A stretch of 64,000 nt of DNA from Hyphomicrobiales bacterium (GCA_017305715.1 JAFKKG010000022.1:62001-126000), one strand, 5' to 3'; positions 1 through 12,283 are shown, numbered from the stretch's first letter. Translations and numbers: made by a program. The notes: generated by a model not told the origin, from the sequence alone.

Positions 1-140
1 TTGAAGAAGGAAATTCCCCCCAGCGTGGTGACGTCGAGTTTCAGCGAGGCCGGCGCAAGCTTCGCCAGCGCATTGGCGATCTTGAGCGAGAAACTCTCCT
101 TGCGGATCGAGCCGACGATGGTGACGATGGTGTGGGCCAT
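1..140 (-). CDS. NADPH-dependent FMN reductase family protein (partial, C-terminus outside window)
   Basis: Reading leftward from the ATG at 140, the visible 46 residues begin MAHTIVTIVGSIRKESFS. This is the first beta strand and phosphate-binding loop (GSxRxxS) of the flavodoxin-fold NAD(P)H-dependent FMN reductase/chromate reductase family, which binds FMN and reduces flavins or quinones in the cytoplasm. The motif and the following helix (LKIANALAKLAP) are visible; everything after about residue 46 lies outside the window, so the catalytic type cannot be decided. It is co-oriented with the dehydrogenase gene that follows on the minus strand. Confidence 0.75.
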   Translation of the reverse strand, partial: MAHTIVTIVGSIRKESFSLKIANALAKLAPASLKLDVTTLGGISFF

Positions 141-308
141 TGGAAATCCCTTTTGCAGCAGAAGCGCCTGCCCTCACTTACGCCAGATCGGCAAATGGAT
201 GCAAGTGCATGAAACGAGCAATTCTGGAAACGCTGCGTTCGCGAAATGAAGCTACCGCAGGCCGCCCTCGGGACAGCCTGCGGCGTCATCATGGCGCTTG
301 CAGACCGG

Positions 309-1445
309 TCAGCCCTTGTTCGGGTTGATCAGGAATTTCTCGCCGGTGGAGCGCTTGTTGTAGACGTCGATATTGGCGAGATCGAGCGCCTCTTGCAGGG
401 ACACCACCTTGGTGTAGTGGCTCGCAAAAGTGGTCTTGAGTTCGGAGGCGACGCGCTGGCGCAATCTGCCGATGTCGGCCGGACCGATCTTTTGCAGGAA
501 CGGCGTCAACAGCCAGCCGCCGACCGCCCAGGCAAGGCCGAACGCGCGGCTCAACTCGGTCGGACCGGTGTTGAGGCTGCCGTAGATATAGACCTGCTTG
601 AATACGCTCGAGCCGTAGCGGCTGTATTCCTTGGCGGTCTTGTTGGCCGCGGCTTCCATGCAGGTCAGGATCTGGCCGGCCAGCTTGCCGCCGCCGATCG
701 CATCGAACGCAATCGTCGCGCCGGTCTCCACCAGCGCGTTGGTGAGATCGTCCATGAAACCGTCAGCGGTGGAATCGACGACATATTTGGCGCCGATCTT
801 GTGCAGGATGCCGGCCTGCTCCTTGCTGCGCACGATGTTGACGAGGCCGATGCCGTCCTTGATGCAGATCTTGTTGAGCATCTGGCCCAGGTTCGACGCG
901 GCGGCCGTGTGCACCAGCGCCTTGTGATTTTCACGCCGCATGGTCTCGGTCATGCCGAGCGCGGTCAGGGGATTGACGAACCAGGACGCGCCATCGGCAG
1001 CGGTCGTGCCGGCGGGCAACTCCATCACGTCCCTCACCTTCATGGTGCGATACTGCGAATACATCGCGCCGCCGATGATCGAGACCGTCTTGCCCATCAG
1101 CGCCTTGGCGGCATCCGACGATCCGGTCCGGATCACGGTGCCGGCGCCCTCATTGCCGACCGGAAGCGACTGATCGAGCCGCGCCGCCATCATCCGCATC
1201 ACCGCATCCGGCATCTTCGCCGTGATCACCGGCTGCTCCCTGGTGCCCGAGACCTTGGCGGTTGACATGTCGGCGGGCCCGATCAGAAGCCCGAGGTCGG
1301 ATGGATTGATCGGCGTGCCTTCGACGCGGACCACGACCTCGTCGTCGCCCGGTTCGGGCGTCGGGATGTTGGCCAGCGACAGTTCGAGTTCGCCGTTCTT
1401 CTTCAATAGCGAACGCAGTTGCAGCCCGGTCTTGCCGTCACTCAT
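309..1445 (-). CDS. Zinc-binding/MDR-family alcohol dehydrogenase-like oxidoreductase
   Basis: A 378-residue medium-chain dehydrogenase/reductase. The N-terminal GroES-like domain carries PGDDEVVVRVEGTPINPSD, typical of the quinone-oxidoreductase side of the superfamily. The middle holds a Rossmann nucleotide-binding region with an atypical loop around HTAAASNLGQM. No zinc-ligand cysteine cluster is obvious, so it probably acts as an NADPH-dependent, zinc-independent reductase. The start is the ATG at 1445 because GGAGGA lies just upstream; a longer open frame to 1595 has no ribosome site and is not family-like. Substrate unknown. Confidence 0.82.
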   Translation of the reverse strand: MSDGKTGLQLRSLLKKNGELELSLANIPTPEPGDDEVVVRVEGTPINPSDLGLLIGPADMSTAKVSGTREQPVITAKMPDAVMRMMAARLDQSLPVGNEGAGTVIRTGSSDAAKALMGKTVSIIGGAMYSQYRTMKVRDVMELPAGTTAADGASWFVNPLTALGMTETMRRENHKALVHTAAASNLGQMLNKICIKDGIGLVNIVRSKEQAGILHKIGAKYVVDSTADGFMDDLTNALVETGATIAFDAIGGGKLAGQILTCMEAAANKTAKEYSRYGSSVFKQVYIYGSLNTGPTELSRAFGLAWAVGGWLLTPFLQKIGPADIGRLRQRVASELKTTFASHYTKVVSLQEALDLANIDVYNKRSTGEKFLINPNKG

Positions 1446-1755
1446 CGGTATTCCTCCCTGCCGGCGGTTCGGAATCCTGCTGCCGATCCGCGCCGTTCCT
1501 GTCCGGAACCATTGGCGATATGGTCGCCGATAGCAATGATGTCCAGCCGTATCGGCAAGCCCATTCGAGCCCAGTTCCCGGCGATCCGCCCTCAAATATC
1601 CCCAGAACGGGGCCGCCGGCGGTGGGTTACAGGCCGGCGATGCTTCCCAAAATCGTTGAAACCGCTACTATCTGCCCTTTCGCGACCACATTTGGCGCGG
1701 AAAAGGCAACTGCGTCGGATACTTGGCTGTGCAGCCTGGCTCTATTGGGGGGCCG
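1446..1755. other. Divergent intergenic region
   Basis: About 310 bases separate the minus-strand dehydrogenase from the plus-strand peptidase-like gene, so it must hold both promoters. I see no convincing sigma70 pair, operator, RNA or repeat in it. Part of it is open in frame with the downstream gene from a TTG at 1723, but that extension lacks a ribosome site. Confidence 0.5.
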
Positions 1756-3015
1756 ATGGAGGCAGGGATCTTGAACCCGCGGCGATCTGCAACGCTGGCA
1801 ATCGCGTTTTATCCAGCCGCCATTGTCGCGGGCTGGGCCTTCGTCAGCCTCACTTGCATTGCCTCCCCTCGCATCGAGAACGCCGCCATGGCGCAGGCCG
1901 TGGACCGCCTGGCGCCGTCGCTGACCGCCAGCATCGACGCGACGGCAAATCCACAAAGCCCCGCGCCGCAAGCACTGGTTGACGCGAAGCCGGCAACGGC
2001 CATGAGCTATGTCGTGCCCGATACGCCCGAAGTGGCCGCGGCGGTCGAACTGGTATCGAAGCCCCTCACCGAAATGACGCCGGCCGTCGAACCGGCAGCG
2101 GCCGAGGCGGAACAAAAAACATTCGTCGTCGCCTCGGTCGGCGATCCCGCGCAAATCCTGCCCTCGGACACGCCGCCCGTATCAGCGACGGGGGCCAACA
2201 CGGCCGAACCGGCGCCTCAAGGCGAGCGGCCTCAGGAAGTCCGGACCGCGCCAAGCCGCATCGAGATCATCGGCGAGTGCCTGGTGGTCGAGCCCTGCAT
2301 CGATCAATATTTGTTTGCGCTGTACCAGCGGACGCCCAAGGAAGACACCATCAAGGAGATTGAGAAGCGAAAGGTCGAGATCAAGCGGCGGGGCAAGATG
2401 GTGACGGTCACCCGAAGCTTCACCAAGCTGGTCGACAATGATTTCGCCTGGAAGGATCCGAAGGCGGCGGAACGTGTCGGCATGTCGATGAGCGACTACG
2501 TGTTCGGCGGCATGGACAAGAGCTTCAAGATGAGACTGTTCCGTTTGCTGCAGGCGGCGGAGAACGCCGGACTGCAACCGGGCATCACCAGCGGTTTTCG
2601 CGATGACTACCGTCAAGGGATCGCCAGCGGCCTGAAGGCGGCGAGCAACCGGTCCTATCACGGCGGCAGCCTGCGTGGCGGCTACGGCCACGGGCTGGCT
2701 GCCGATATCGTCAGCGTCAACGGCGCCACCCGCGACGAGCGGTGGAATTCGAGCGAAGCGTTCTGGAAATGGGTCGACGCGAACGGAAGGCAGTACGGCA
2801 TCGGCCGGCCATATCTGCGCTATGATCCGCCGCATGTCGGCCCGATCGACGGCCCGGAATATGTTTCCAAGCGCGGCGGGACAAAGACGGCGAGCACCGA
2901 TGGGAAGAAGCGCCAGAAACACGCTGCGGCCGCGAAGCCCGCCACGCCGAAGCCCCGGCTTGCCGCAAGATCGACGGGCGGCAAGCCATCCGGCCGGATT
3001 GCGGCGGCGCGCTAG
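1756..3015 (+). CDS. Secreted or membrane-anchored M15-type peptidase-like protein
   Basis: About 419 residues. An N-terminal hydrophobic segment (residues about 12-34, AFYPAAIVAGWAFVSL) looks like a signal anchor. A low-complexity Ala/Pro/Glu linker (about 40-165) follows. The C-terminal half (about 260-380) resembles D-Ala-D-Ala carboxypeptidase/VanY-like M15 peptidases: SGFRDDYRQ, then YGHGLAADI and DPPHVGP, which match the SxHxxGxAxD and ...H zinc-ligand arrangement. The tail is Lys/Ala-rich and could bind peptidoglycan. Likely role: periplasmic cell-wall trimming. The start is set at ATG 1756 after a G-rich stretch; TTG 1723 is an alternative. Confidence 0.72.
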   Translation: MEAGILNPRRSATLAIAFYPAAIVAGWAFVSLTCIASPRIENAAMAQAVDRLAPSLTASIDATANPQSPAPQALVDAKPATAMSYVVPDTPEVAAAVELVSKPLTEMTPAVEPAAAEAEQKTFVVASVGDPAQILPSDTPPVSATGANTAEPAPQGERPQEVRTAPSRIEIIGECLVVEPCIDQYLFALYQRTPKEDTIKEIEKRKVEIKRRGKMVTVTRSFTKLVDNDFAWKDPKAAERVGMSMSDYVFGGMDKSFKMRLFRLLQAAENAGLQPGITSGFRDDYRQGIASGLKAASNRSYHGGSLRGGYGHGLAADIVSVNGATRDERWNSSEAFWKWVDANGRQYGIGRPYLRYDPPHVGPIDGPEYVSKRGGTKTASTDGKKRQKHAAAAKPATPKPRLAARSTGGKPSGRIAAAR

Positions 3016-3024
3016 CTGACATCT

Positions 3025-3093
3025 CGTCATGGCCGGGCTTGTCCCGGCACGAGCCAAAGACGTGAATGCCCGGCACAAGGGCCGGGCATGACG
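3025..3093. repeat. Intergenic palindromic repeat (CATGGCCGGGC type)
   Basis: The left arm (CGTCATGGCCGGGCTTGTCC) is answered by an imperfect reverse complement at about 3067-3093, giving a long hairpin in the gap between two convergent genes. A related palindrome occurs at 38779-38865. Palindromes of this type are common between genes in Bradyrhizobium; it could also end transcription from both sides. Confidence 0.75.
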
Positions 3094-3122
3094 AAAACCA
3101 ACCAGCGAGCGCAGCCGTCGAA

Positions 3123-4541
<1,419 letters not shown>

Positions 4542-4569
4542 CTAATAACGCGGCAATGGAGAAGCCTTG

Positions 4570-5049
4570 ATGTCGAAAAGCCCGAACAAGCCCAAAAAGT
4601 CCTCCGCCGGTCTGCAACTCGGCCGCGCCGTGGAATGGCCCGACAGCCCCGAAAGGGCCAAACTCGACCGCGTGCCCAACCCGCAGGCCGATACCAATTA
4701 TGTCGTCCGCTTCACCGCGCCCGAGTTCACCTCGCTCTGCCCGGTCACCGGACAGCCAGATTTCGCCCATCTGATGATCGATTATGTGCCCGGGCCATGG
4801 CTGCTGGAATCCAAATCGCTCAAGCTCTATGTCGCCAGCTTCCGCAACCACGGCGCGTTCCATGAGGATTGCACCGTCATGATCGGCAAGCGGATCGCGT
4901 CCGAGATCAAGCCGAAATGGCTGCGGATCGGCGGCTACTGGTATCCCCGCGGCGGTATCCCGATCGACGTGTTCTGGCAGACCGGAAGGCTACCAAAGGG
5001 CATGTGGGTCCCCGATCAGGGCGTCGCGCCCTATCGCGGGCGCGGTTGA
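4570..5049 (+). CDS. queF: NADPH-dependent preQ1 synthase (7-cyano-7-deazaguanine reductase)
   Basis: A 159-residue short (single-domain) QueF that reduces the nitrile preQ0 to preQ1 in queuosine tRNA modification. The family core is visible: [13 protein letters not shown] with the catalytic Cys, [20 protein letters not shown] (the E(S/L)KSLK substrate motif and invariant His/Glu), and [14 protein letters not shown]. The start is ATG 4570 behind GGAG; a TTG three bases upstream is less likely. No preQ1 riboswitch is seen in the short gap between it and eno. It stands apart from other queuosine genes. Confidence 0.96.
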   Translation: MSKSPNKPKKSSAGLQLGRAVEWPDSPERAKLDRVPNPQADTNYVVRFTAPEFTSLCPVTGQPDFAHLMIDYVPGPWLLESKSLKLYVASFRNHGAFHEDCTVMIGKRIASEIKPKWLRIGGYWYPRGGIPIDVFWQTGRLPKGMWVPDQGVAPYRGRG

Positions 5050-5081
5050 ACCGGCCGACTGGCAATCCCGACCACACACAC

Positions 5082-6050
5082 ATGCAATACACACGCGCTG
5101 CCATGATCCGCTTCACCGCCGCTTGCTGTGTCCTTGGCACGTTGGCGAGCGCCAACGCCGCCGCCCCCTCGCCGGAGGATCGCTACATCGCGGCGCGCGA
5201 CGCAGCGATCGCAAAGGTCACCAAGCTCTATAACGACAAGAAGAACGACGAGGCCCAAAAGGCCGAAGCAGCCGCGCGTGCCGATCTGTTCGCGAAGATC
5301 AAACCGATCGTCGCCGAATCCGGCCGCAGCGGATACGGACCTGCGCAACTCAACCTGGAGGCTTTCTCCTCCGGCGACATGGGTTTTGGTCTGCTCGACG
5401 GCCTGCGCTTTGACTCCCTGGTCGGCCCGGACGGCGACAAGGTCCATCCGCCCGGCGCCGACGGCAAATTTGTCGATCCGGGACGGCACATCGTGATCAC
5501 GACGCAACCGCTGTTCGAGCGCTGGCTGCGTACGCACAAGGACTGGTGGGGCAAGAACAAGCAAAACGTGCCGCAACAGATCGAGGCGGCCCTCAAGGAC
5601 GAGAATTTCTACACCCAGGCGATCTCGACCGATGCTGCGATCGTGAACTTCAACACCCTGCCGATAACAAAACCGGCCGCGGCCACCGCGGCCCATGCCA
5701 TGCTGGCGGCACGGACGCAGGATGCCGTTCCGACCGAGGCCGACGAGGTGTTCGTCGCAGCGCTCGCCAACGGCAAGCTGTATATCGCCTATGGATCGAT
5801 CAGGCCCAAGGTCGTCGTCCCGGCATGCCTTGCGATCAAGGCCGACTACGACAAGAAGGCGGAAAAGGCCGCCGCGGACCTCGAGGCGAACCGGATCACC
5901 CGGAAGGCCTACGACAAGCTCGGCGATATCCGCCAACAGGGCGACGACGCCTACAAGAAATGCTTCGTCGCGCGCGCGCCGCAGCAACCCTCGTTCGCCG
6001 AGGCGACCAGGCAGGCACAGGCGCTGCTTACGCTGGCGATGGGACAATAA
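5082..6050 (+). CDS. Exported protein of unknown function
   Basis: About 322 residues. The N-terminus has a signal peptide (MIRFTAACCVLGTLASANA, cleavage near AAA), so the protein is probably periplasmic. The mature part is rich in Asp, Lys and Ala, with predicted long helices (RDAAIAKVTKLYNDKKNDEA) and a central segment FDSLVGPDGDKVHPPGADGK. I recognise no catalytic motif or family. Either ATG 5082 or ATG 5103 could be the start; both keep the signal peptide and neither has a strong ribosome site. It lies 32 bases after queF and could be co-transcribed. Confidence 0.7.
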   Translation: MQYTRAAMIRFTAACCVLGTLASANAAAPSPEDRYIAARDAAIAKVTKLYNDKKNDEAQKAEAAARADLFAKIKPIVAESGRSGYGPAQLNLEAFSSGDMGFGLLDGLRFDSLVGPDGDKVHPPGADGKFVDPGRHIVITTQPLFERWLRTHKDWWGKNKQNVPQQIEAALKDENFYTQAISTDAAIVNFNTLPITKPAAATAAHAMLAARTQDAVPTEADEVFVAALANGKLYIAYGSIRPKVVVPACLAIKADYDKKAEKAAADLEANRITRKAYDKLGDIRQQGDDAYKKCFVARAPQQPSFAEATRQAQALLTLAMGQ

Positions 6051-6199
6051 CGCCCGACATCAAGCCATGCACTTTGCCCGTAAGCGACGCAGCCGCGACA
6101 TCTACCTCGCCGGCCTTCACATGATGTAGCTTGTCCCCAACGAAACGCCGCGACCGCATCCAGGATGGGGACCGCAAGGCAATTGGGGGAAGCACCATC

Positions 6200-7168
6200 A
6201 TGAACTATCTATTCCGCACGCTTGCAGCGTTTGCCGTTCTGCTCGCTACCGCAGGCGGCGCGCTGGCGCAGGGCTGGCCGAACCGGCCGATCCGCATGGT
6301 CGTGCCCTACACGCCGGGCGGCTACACCGATCTGATGGCCCGCCTGGTCGGGCAGAAGATTTCCGAGGCGCTCGGCCAGCCCGTCGTGTTCGAGAACAAG
6401 CCCGGCGCCAACGCCATCATCGGCACCGACGTCGTCGCCAAGGCCGCGCCCGACGGCTACACGTTCGGCACCGTGATCGCGGCGCATGCGGCCAACGCCA
6501 CGCTCAATCCGAAGCTGCCCTACGACACGCAGAAGGACTTCACCTACGTCTCGCTGATGAGCGTCGCGCCGATGATCATGATCGCGCACCCCTCGTTGCC
6601 CGCGAACAACGTGCAGGAACTGATCGCACTCGCGAAGGCCAAGCCGGGCACACTGAACTTTGCATCCAGCGGCGTCGGCGCCGCGGCGCATCTCACGATG
6701 GAGATGTTCATGAGCCGCTCAGGCATCAAGATGCAGCACGTCCCCTACAAGGGTACGGCCGGCGCGCTGCAGGATACGATCGGCGGGCAAATCAACGTGA
6801 TGTTCGACGTCGTCGGTCCGACGATGCCGCAGGTACGCTCCGGGCACGTCAAGGCGCTCGTCGTCACCGCGAAAGACCGGATTCCGGCGGCATCCGAGGT
6901 GCCGACGATGGCCGAGCAAGGTGTGGCGGATTTCGTGGCGGGCAGCTGGGCCGGCCTCATCGCGCCGGCGGGCACCCCCAAGGAGATCGTCGACCGCATC
7001 TCGGCGGAAGCCAAGAAGGCCCTCGCCGATCCGGCGATGATCGCCAAGCTCGCCGATCAGGGCATCGTCGCCGTGGGCAGCACCCCGGAGGAATTCCGCG
7101 CCTTCGTCGCCGAAGACATCGCGCGCTGGGCCAAGGTCATCCATGATGCCGGAATCAAGATGGAATAG
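6200..7168 (+). CDS. Tripartite tricarboxylate transporter (Bug/TctC) substrate-binding protein
   Basis: 322 residues with a clear signal peptide (FAVLLATAGGALAQG). The mature protein opens WPNRPIRMVVPYTPGG, the Bug-family opening whose loop binds the ligand carboxylate, followed by ENKPGANAIIGTDVVAKAAPDGYT, the second family hallmark. It is a periplasmic receptor for a carboxylate or other small ligand. No TctA/TctB membrane subunits lie next to it, as is common for orphan Bug proteins, so ligand and transporter partner are unknown. ATG 6200 is preceded by GGGGGA; an upstream in-frame extension to 6131 lacks a ribosome site. Confidence 0.92.
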   Translation: MNYLFRTLAAFAVLLATAGGALAQGWPNRPIRMVVPYTPGGYTDLMARLVGQKISEALGQPVVFENKPGANAIIGTDVVAKAAPDGYTFGTVIAAHAANATLNPKLPYDTQKDFTYVSLMSVAPMIMIAHPSLPANNVQELIALAKAKPGTLNFASSGVGAAAHLTMEMFMSRSGIKMQHVPYKGTAGALQDTIGGQINVMFDVVGPTMPQVRSGHVKALVVTAKDRIPAASEVPTMAEQGVADFVAGSWAGLIAPAGTPKEIVDRISAEAKKALADPAMIAKLADQGIVAVGSTPEEFRAFVAEDIARWAKVIHDAGIKME

Positions 7169-7183
7169 TCTGGCGATACCGTA

Positions 7184-8377
7184 TTAGCCCGGCCGCGCAT
7201 CCGCCGGCCGGGTCTGCCGCAACAGCCGCGCGCAGACAAATCCGAGCGCGACCATGATGAAAGCCGCGGTCAGCAAGGTCGGGGCCTTGCCGGCGTGCAG
7301 GATGCCGAAACCATAGGCGATGGGGCCGAGCGTCTGCCCCATGAAGAAGAAGAACGAATGCAGCGACAGCGCGGTCGCGCGCGCTTCCACCGACAGTTCG
7401 CTGGCAAACACCTGCAGGCAGCCGTGGATCATGTAAAAACCCCAGCCCATCAGCAGCAGGCTCAACCCCTGCGCAATAGCGCCCGGACCGAACGTCGCGA
7501 CGACGAGTTGTGACGCCACCAGCGTCGCGCCCGCGATCATCATGCCGTTGACGCCGAGCCGCGGCAGAAATCGCGAAATCGTCAGCGTGTAGAACAGCCC
7601 GCCGACCGCAAACCCCGCGATGACGACACCGGCCACCGACAACCGGGTTTCGCCCCCCTGGAACAGAAACGACGCGATGAACGGAAACAATCCCAGCACG
7701 CAGCAGCCTTCGACGAACACCGCCGCATAACAGAACGCGTTGGGATTGGAAAAGATGGTGCGGTAGCCGTCTCTGAGCGCCGAGAAATTGGTCTTCGGGG
7801 CCCGCGTCAACGCGGCGCCGCGAAAGCCGGCAGCCACCGCCACCGAAGCCACGATGACGAGAATGCCGAGCACGGCGAGCACGCCGCGCCAGCCGAGGAA
7901 ATCGCCGATCAGGCCTGAGACGGATGCGCCGAGCAGGTTGCCGGTCATGGAGCCCATCAGCGTGCGGCCGATCGCGAGCTGGCGCTTCTCGGGACCGACC
8001 AGATCGCTGGTCAGGCTGAGCGCCACCGGAAACACGCCGCCGGAGCCGATGCCGGCAAGAATTCGGGACGCAAACAGCAGCCAGAACGAATTCGCCATCG
8101 CGCCGAGGATGTTGGCGATGCCGAGCAGCACCAGGCAGACGATCATCAGCCGCGCCTTGCCGAACAGATCGGCGGCCGCCCCAAGCACCGGCTGGATGAT
8201 CGCAAAGGTGAAGGCGAAGACGGATGCAAAGCCGGCAGCGGCCGCGATGCTGATGCCGAAATCGTCGGCGACATGCGGCAACACCGGATCGAGCGCCCGC
8301 GCCGACAGGCTGGCAGCGAAGGTCGCGAGCGTGATGATGTTGAGGGCCGGCGGCAGGCGGCTCGATGCTGCGGTCAC
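7184..8377 (-). CDS. MFS transporter
   Basis: 397 residues with about twelve hydrophobic segments, fitting a major facilitator antiporter of the DHA/sugar-efflux type. The first loop contains ALDPVLPHVADDFGIS and the cytoplasmic loop between helices 2 and 3 reads GAAADLFGKARLMIV, a variant of the GxLaDrxGrr motif. The inner membrane is its site; the substrate cannot be read from sequence. The start is a GTG with a weak ribosome site, 16 bases after kdsA stops, so it may depend on kdsA transcription. Confidence 0.88.
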   Translation of the reverse strand: MTAASSRLPPALNIITLATFAASLSARALDPVLPHVADDFGISIAAAAGFASVFAFTFAIIQPVLGAAADLFGKARLMIVCLVLLGIANILGAMANSFWLLFASRILAGIGSGGVFPVALSLTSDLVGPEKRQLAIGRTLMGSMTGNLLGASVSGLIGDFLGWRGVLAVLGILVIVASVAVAAGFRGAALTRAPKTNFSALRDGYRTIFSNPNAFCYAAVFVEGCCVLGLFPFIASFLFQGGETRLSVAGVVIAGFAVGGLFYTLTISRFLPRLGVNGMMIAGATLVASQLVVATFGPGAIAQGLSLLLMGWGFYMIHGCLQVFASELSVEARATALSLHSFFFFMGQTLGPIAYGFGILHAGKAPTLLTAAFIMVALGFVCARLLRQTRPADARPG

Positions 8378-8393
8378 GGCGTGGTCCGCGCCA

Positions 8394-9260
8394 TCAGGCG
8401 CCTGTGTTCTTGGCAGAAGTGCTTTTGGCGAGCGCGTCGAATCCCATCAGGGTTTTCACCAGCGCCTCGAATTCGCGCAGCGGCACCATGTTCGGTCCAT
8501 CCGACGGCGCCTTGTCAGGATCGGGATGGGTTTCGATGAACACGCCGGCAACCCCGACCGCGACCGCGGCGCGTGCGAGCACCGGCACGAACTCGCGCTC
8601 GCCGCCCGATGAAGCGCCCTTCCCTCCCGGCTGCTGCACCGAATGGGTGGCATCGAAAATCACCGGCGCGCCCGTCGTGCGCGCCATGATCGGCAGTGCG
8701 CGCATGTCCGATACCAGCGTGTTGTAGCCGAACGAGGCGCCGCGTTCGGTGACCAGCACGTTGGAATTACCGCCTGATGTGATCTTCCCGACGACATTGG
8801 CCATGTCCCACGGCGCCAGGAACTGGCCCTTCTTGACGTTGACGATCTTGCCGGTCGCAGCCGCGGCCAGCAGCAGATCGGTCTGCCGGCACAGGAACGC
8901 GGGAATTTGCAACACGTCCACCGCCTGCGCCACCTCGGCGCATTGGGCGGGCTCGTGCACATCTGTCAGGACGGGCAGTCCGAGCGAGGAACGAATCTCG
9001 GCGAAGATCGGCAGCGCCTGCGCAAGTCCAACGCCACGCGCGGCCGAGCCGCTGGTGCGGTTGGCCTTGTCGAACGACGTCTTGTAGACGAGCCCGATTT
9101 TGAGCCGGCCCGCGATTTCCTTCAGCGCGCAGGCCACCTCGAGCGCGTGGCTGCGGCTTTCGAGCTGGCACGGCCCGGCGATGATCGAGATCGGCAAGTG
9201 ATTGCCGAATTTGACCGATCCTGCTGTGACCACCGGTGCTGCAGCGATGTTCGCGCTCAA
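8394..9260 (-). CDS. kdsA: 3-deoxy-8-phosphooctulonate synthase (Kdo-8-P synthase)
   Basis: Condenses arabinose 5-phosphate with phosphoenolpyruvate to form Kdo-8-phosphate, the committed step to the lipopolysaccharide inner-core sugar. Family signatures are present: [56 protein letters not shown] and [15 protein letters not shown] at 9260, with a purine-rich GGAAAGACGGAA upstream, gives 288 residues, close to the usual 280-285. The open frame runs to 9371 but those extra 37 residues look unlike the family. I chose TTG for this reason; the exact start is uncertain. Confidence 0.95.
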   Translation of the reverse strand: MSANIAAAPVVTAGSVKFGNHLPISIIAGPCQLESRSHALEVACALKEIAGRLKIGLVYKTSFDKANRTSGSAARGVGLAQALPIFAEIRSSLGLPVLTDVHEPAQCAEVAQAVDVLQIPAFLCRQTDLLLAAAATGKIVNVKKGQFLAPWDMANVVGKITSGGNSNVLVTERGASFGYNTLVSDMRALPIMARTTGAPVIFDATHSVQQPGGKGASSGGEREFVPVLARAAVAVGVAGVFIETHPDPDKAPSDGPNMVPLREFEALVKTLMGFDALAKSTSAKNTGA

Positions 9261-9438
9261 GGGTTTTTCCGTCTTTCCGCGCGGACCATGCCGGTCCGCG
9301 CCACGCCCGCATTCCGCAAGTGGGTACCGGTTGTGCGACCGGAATGCGGGACAATTGAAGAATCCTAGCATTTTCTTGTCAGAAAATGCTCAGGGATCAA
9401 CCCGTTTCAACCCCGGAATATCAGGGTTGCACGGTCCG

Positions 9439-9765
9439 TTATTTTACCGACGAGAACGCTGTCGGCACCAGCAACTGGCTGACGATGTTGTCGATGATCT
9501 GGCCGTCCTCCTCGCTCTTGGCGCGGCCGGCGATCCAGTCCGGATCGGCCTGGAACGCGGTCCATTTCTTTTCGCGATCGGCGAGCGAATCCCAGGCGAC
9601 GAAATAGGTCAGTTCCTGGTTGGAGGTGCCGATCAGCGTGGTGAAGAAACCGGCCTGCCTGATGCCGTGTTTCTCCCACAATTTCAGCGTCAGCGTATCG
9701 AAGCGCTTCATCAGCGCCGGCAGGCGGCCGGGCAAACAGCGATAGACGCGCATTTCCATGATCAT
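9439..9765 (-). CDS. NIPSNAP family protein
   Basis: 108 residues beginning MIMEMRVYRCLPGRLPALMK, the usual first strand and helix of NIPSNAP ferredoxin-like domains, with the conserved WEKHGI and LTYFVAWDS segments. These small proteins act as dimers; the bacterial function is unknown. I put the start at ATG 9765 because AGGGGAG lies 8 bases upstream; a GTG at 9774 would overlap that ribosome site. It lies between pyrG and kdsA on the same strand. Confidence 0.87.
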   Translation of the reverse strand: MIMEMRVYRCLPGRLPALMKRFDTLTLKLWEKHGIRQAGFFTTLIGTSNQELTYFVAWDSLADREKKWTAFQADPDWIAGRAKSEEDGQIIDNIVSQLLVPTAFSSVK

Positions 9766-9861
9766 CGAATTCACTCCCCTGAATTATTGCTCTTGCAGGT
9801 AACGGAAGCGGTTTGTCGCAACAATCGGCGCGCCCGTCAAAGGGACCCGCGCAGCCTGTCG

Positions 9862-11505
<1,644 letters not shown>

Positions 11506-11659
11506 TTAAGGCCACTGCTCCGATTCGCAAAAACGAATCGCATGCCATGGCAAACATTTTGCCGGGCTGTGGGTGACGTGAAAATTATAGCGATTTCAGA
11601 GCATTGATGGGAGGTTCTGAGGCAGGAGGGTAGTCGCCGTCCTGCATAGCCACCCTGCT

Positions 11660-12046
11660 TTATTGCGAACGTGGCGCCTGCGGGCCCGACGGCGCCGGCT
11701 GGCTGCCCTGCTGTTCGTCGACCTTCTTCAGCGTATCCAGGACGCCGCCGCTGGTCGGCGGCGTGATCGGGGTCGCGCCTCCGGTCTGCGTCGCCGGCAC
11801 GGTGCCGAGGATCGAGGCCGGCTTGCGGTCATGGCCTGCGGACCACGCCAGGAACAGGCTGGTGATGAAGAAGCCGGCCGCCAGGATCGCGGTCGTGCGC
11901 GTCAGCAGATTGGCGGTGCCGCGGCTCGACATGAAGCCGGCGCCGCCGCCCATGCCAAGGCCGCCGCCTTCGGACTTCTGCAGCAACACGGCACCGATCA
12001 GCACGGCAACGATCATGAGGTGAACGACGATAACGACGGTCTGCAT
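11660..12046 (-). CDS. secG: Preprotein translocase subunit SecG
   Basis: 128 residues. Two membrane segments are visible (TVVIVVHLMIVAVLIGAVLL and TAILAAGFFITSLFLAW), joined by the typical glycine-rich loop QKSEGGGLGMGGGAGF. SecG assists SecYE in protein export at the inner membrane. The C-terminal tail after residue about 75 is a long Pro/Thr/Gln-rich extension, usual in alphaproteobacterial SecG. It stands next to pyrG and near tpiA. Confidence 0.96.
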   Translation of the reverse strand: MQTVVIVVHLMIVAVLIGAVLLQKSEGGGLGMGGGAGFMSSRGTANLLTRTTAILAAGFFITSLFLAWSAGHDRKPASILGTVPATQTGGATPITPPTSGGVLDTLKKVDEQQGSQPAPSGPQAPRSQ

Positions 12047-12056
12047 TTCTAACCTT

Positions 12057-12256
12057 CCGTCACAAGCCGAGAGCGCCGGGTTTCGGCTGCACCTTAAGGC
12101 TTGCGGGTTTTCCTGAAGATGCGCGGTGTTACACGATCGGACGGGGCATTGTCACCCCCGCCGGCTGCAGGTGAGATAATTGCCGCAGGCTTTGCAACAA
12201 GCAGCCGCGCCATGTGACGCATCTCGGTTCCAGCTTGCGACTCCCCATATTTCTCA
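12057..12256. other. secG/XRE divergent intergenic region
   Basis: About 200 bases hold the promoters for secG (minus) and the XRE-cupin regulator (plus). The sequence becomes AT-rich only in the last 30 bases before the regulator, where the -10 box lies. Nothing else recognised. Confidence 0.4.
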
Positions 12257-12283
12257 TATAATAGACATATGGATACTATTATA
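12257..12283. promoter_or_regulatory. Putative autoregulatory operator over -10 box and start codon of the XRE-cupin gene
   Basis: A perfect 8-bp inverted repeat, TATAATAG at 12257-12264 and CTATTATA at 12276-12283, separated by 11 bases. The left arm contains a consensus -10 box (TATAAT) and the spacer contains the ATG at 12269. A dimeric HTH protein bound here would block both RNA polymerase and initiation. Sequence observation; binding by the adjacent regulator is inferred. Confidence 0.6.
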
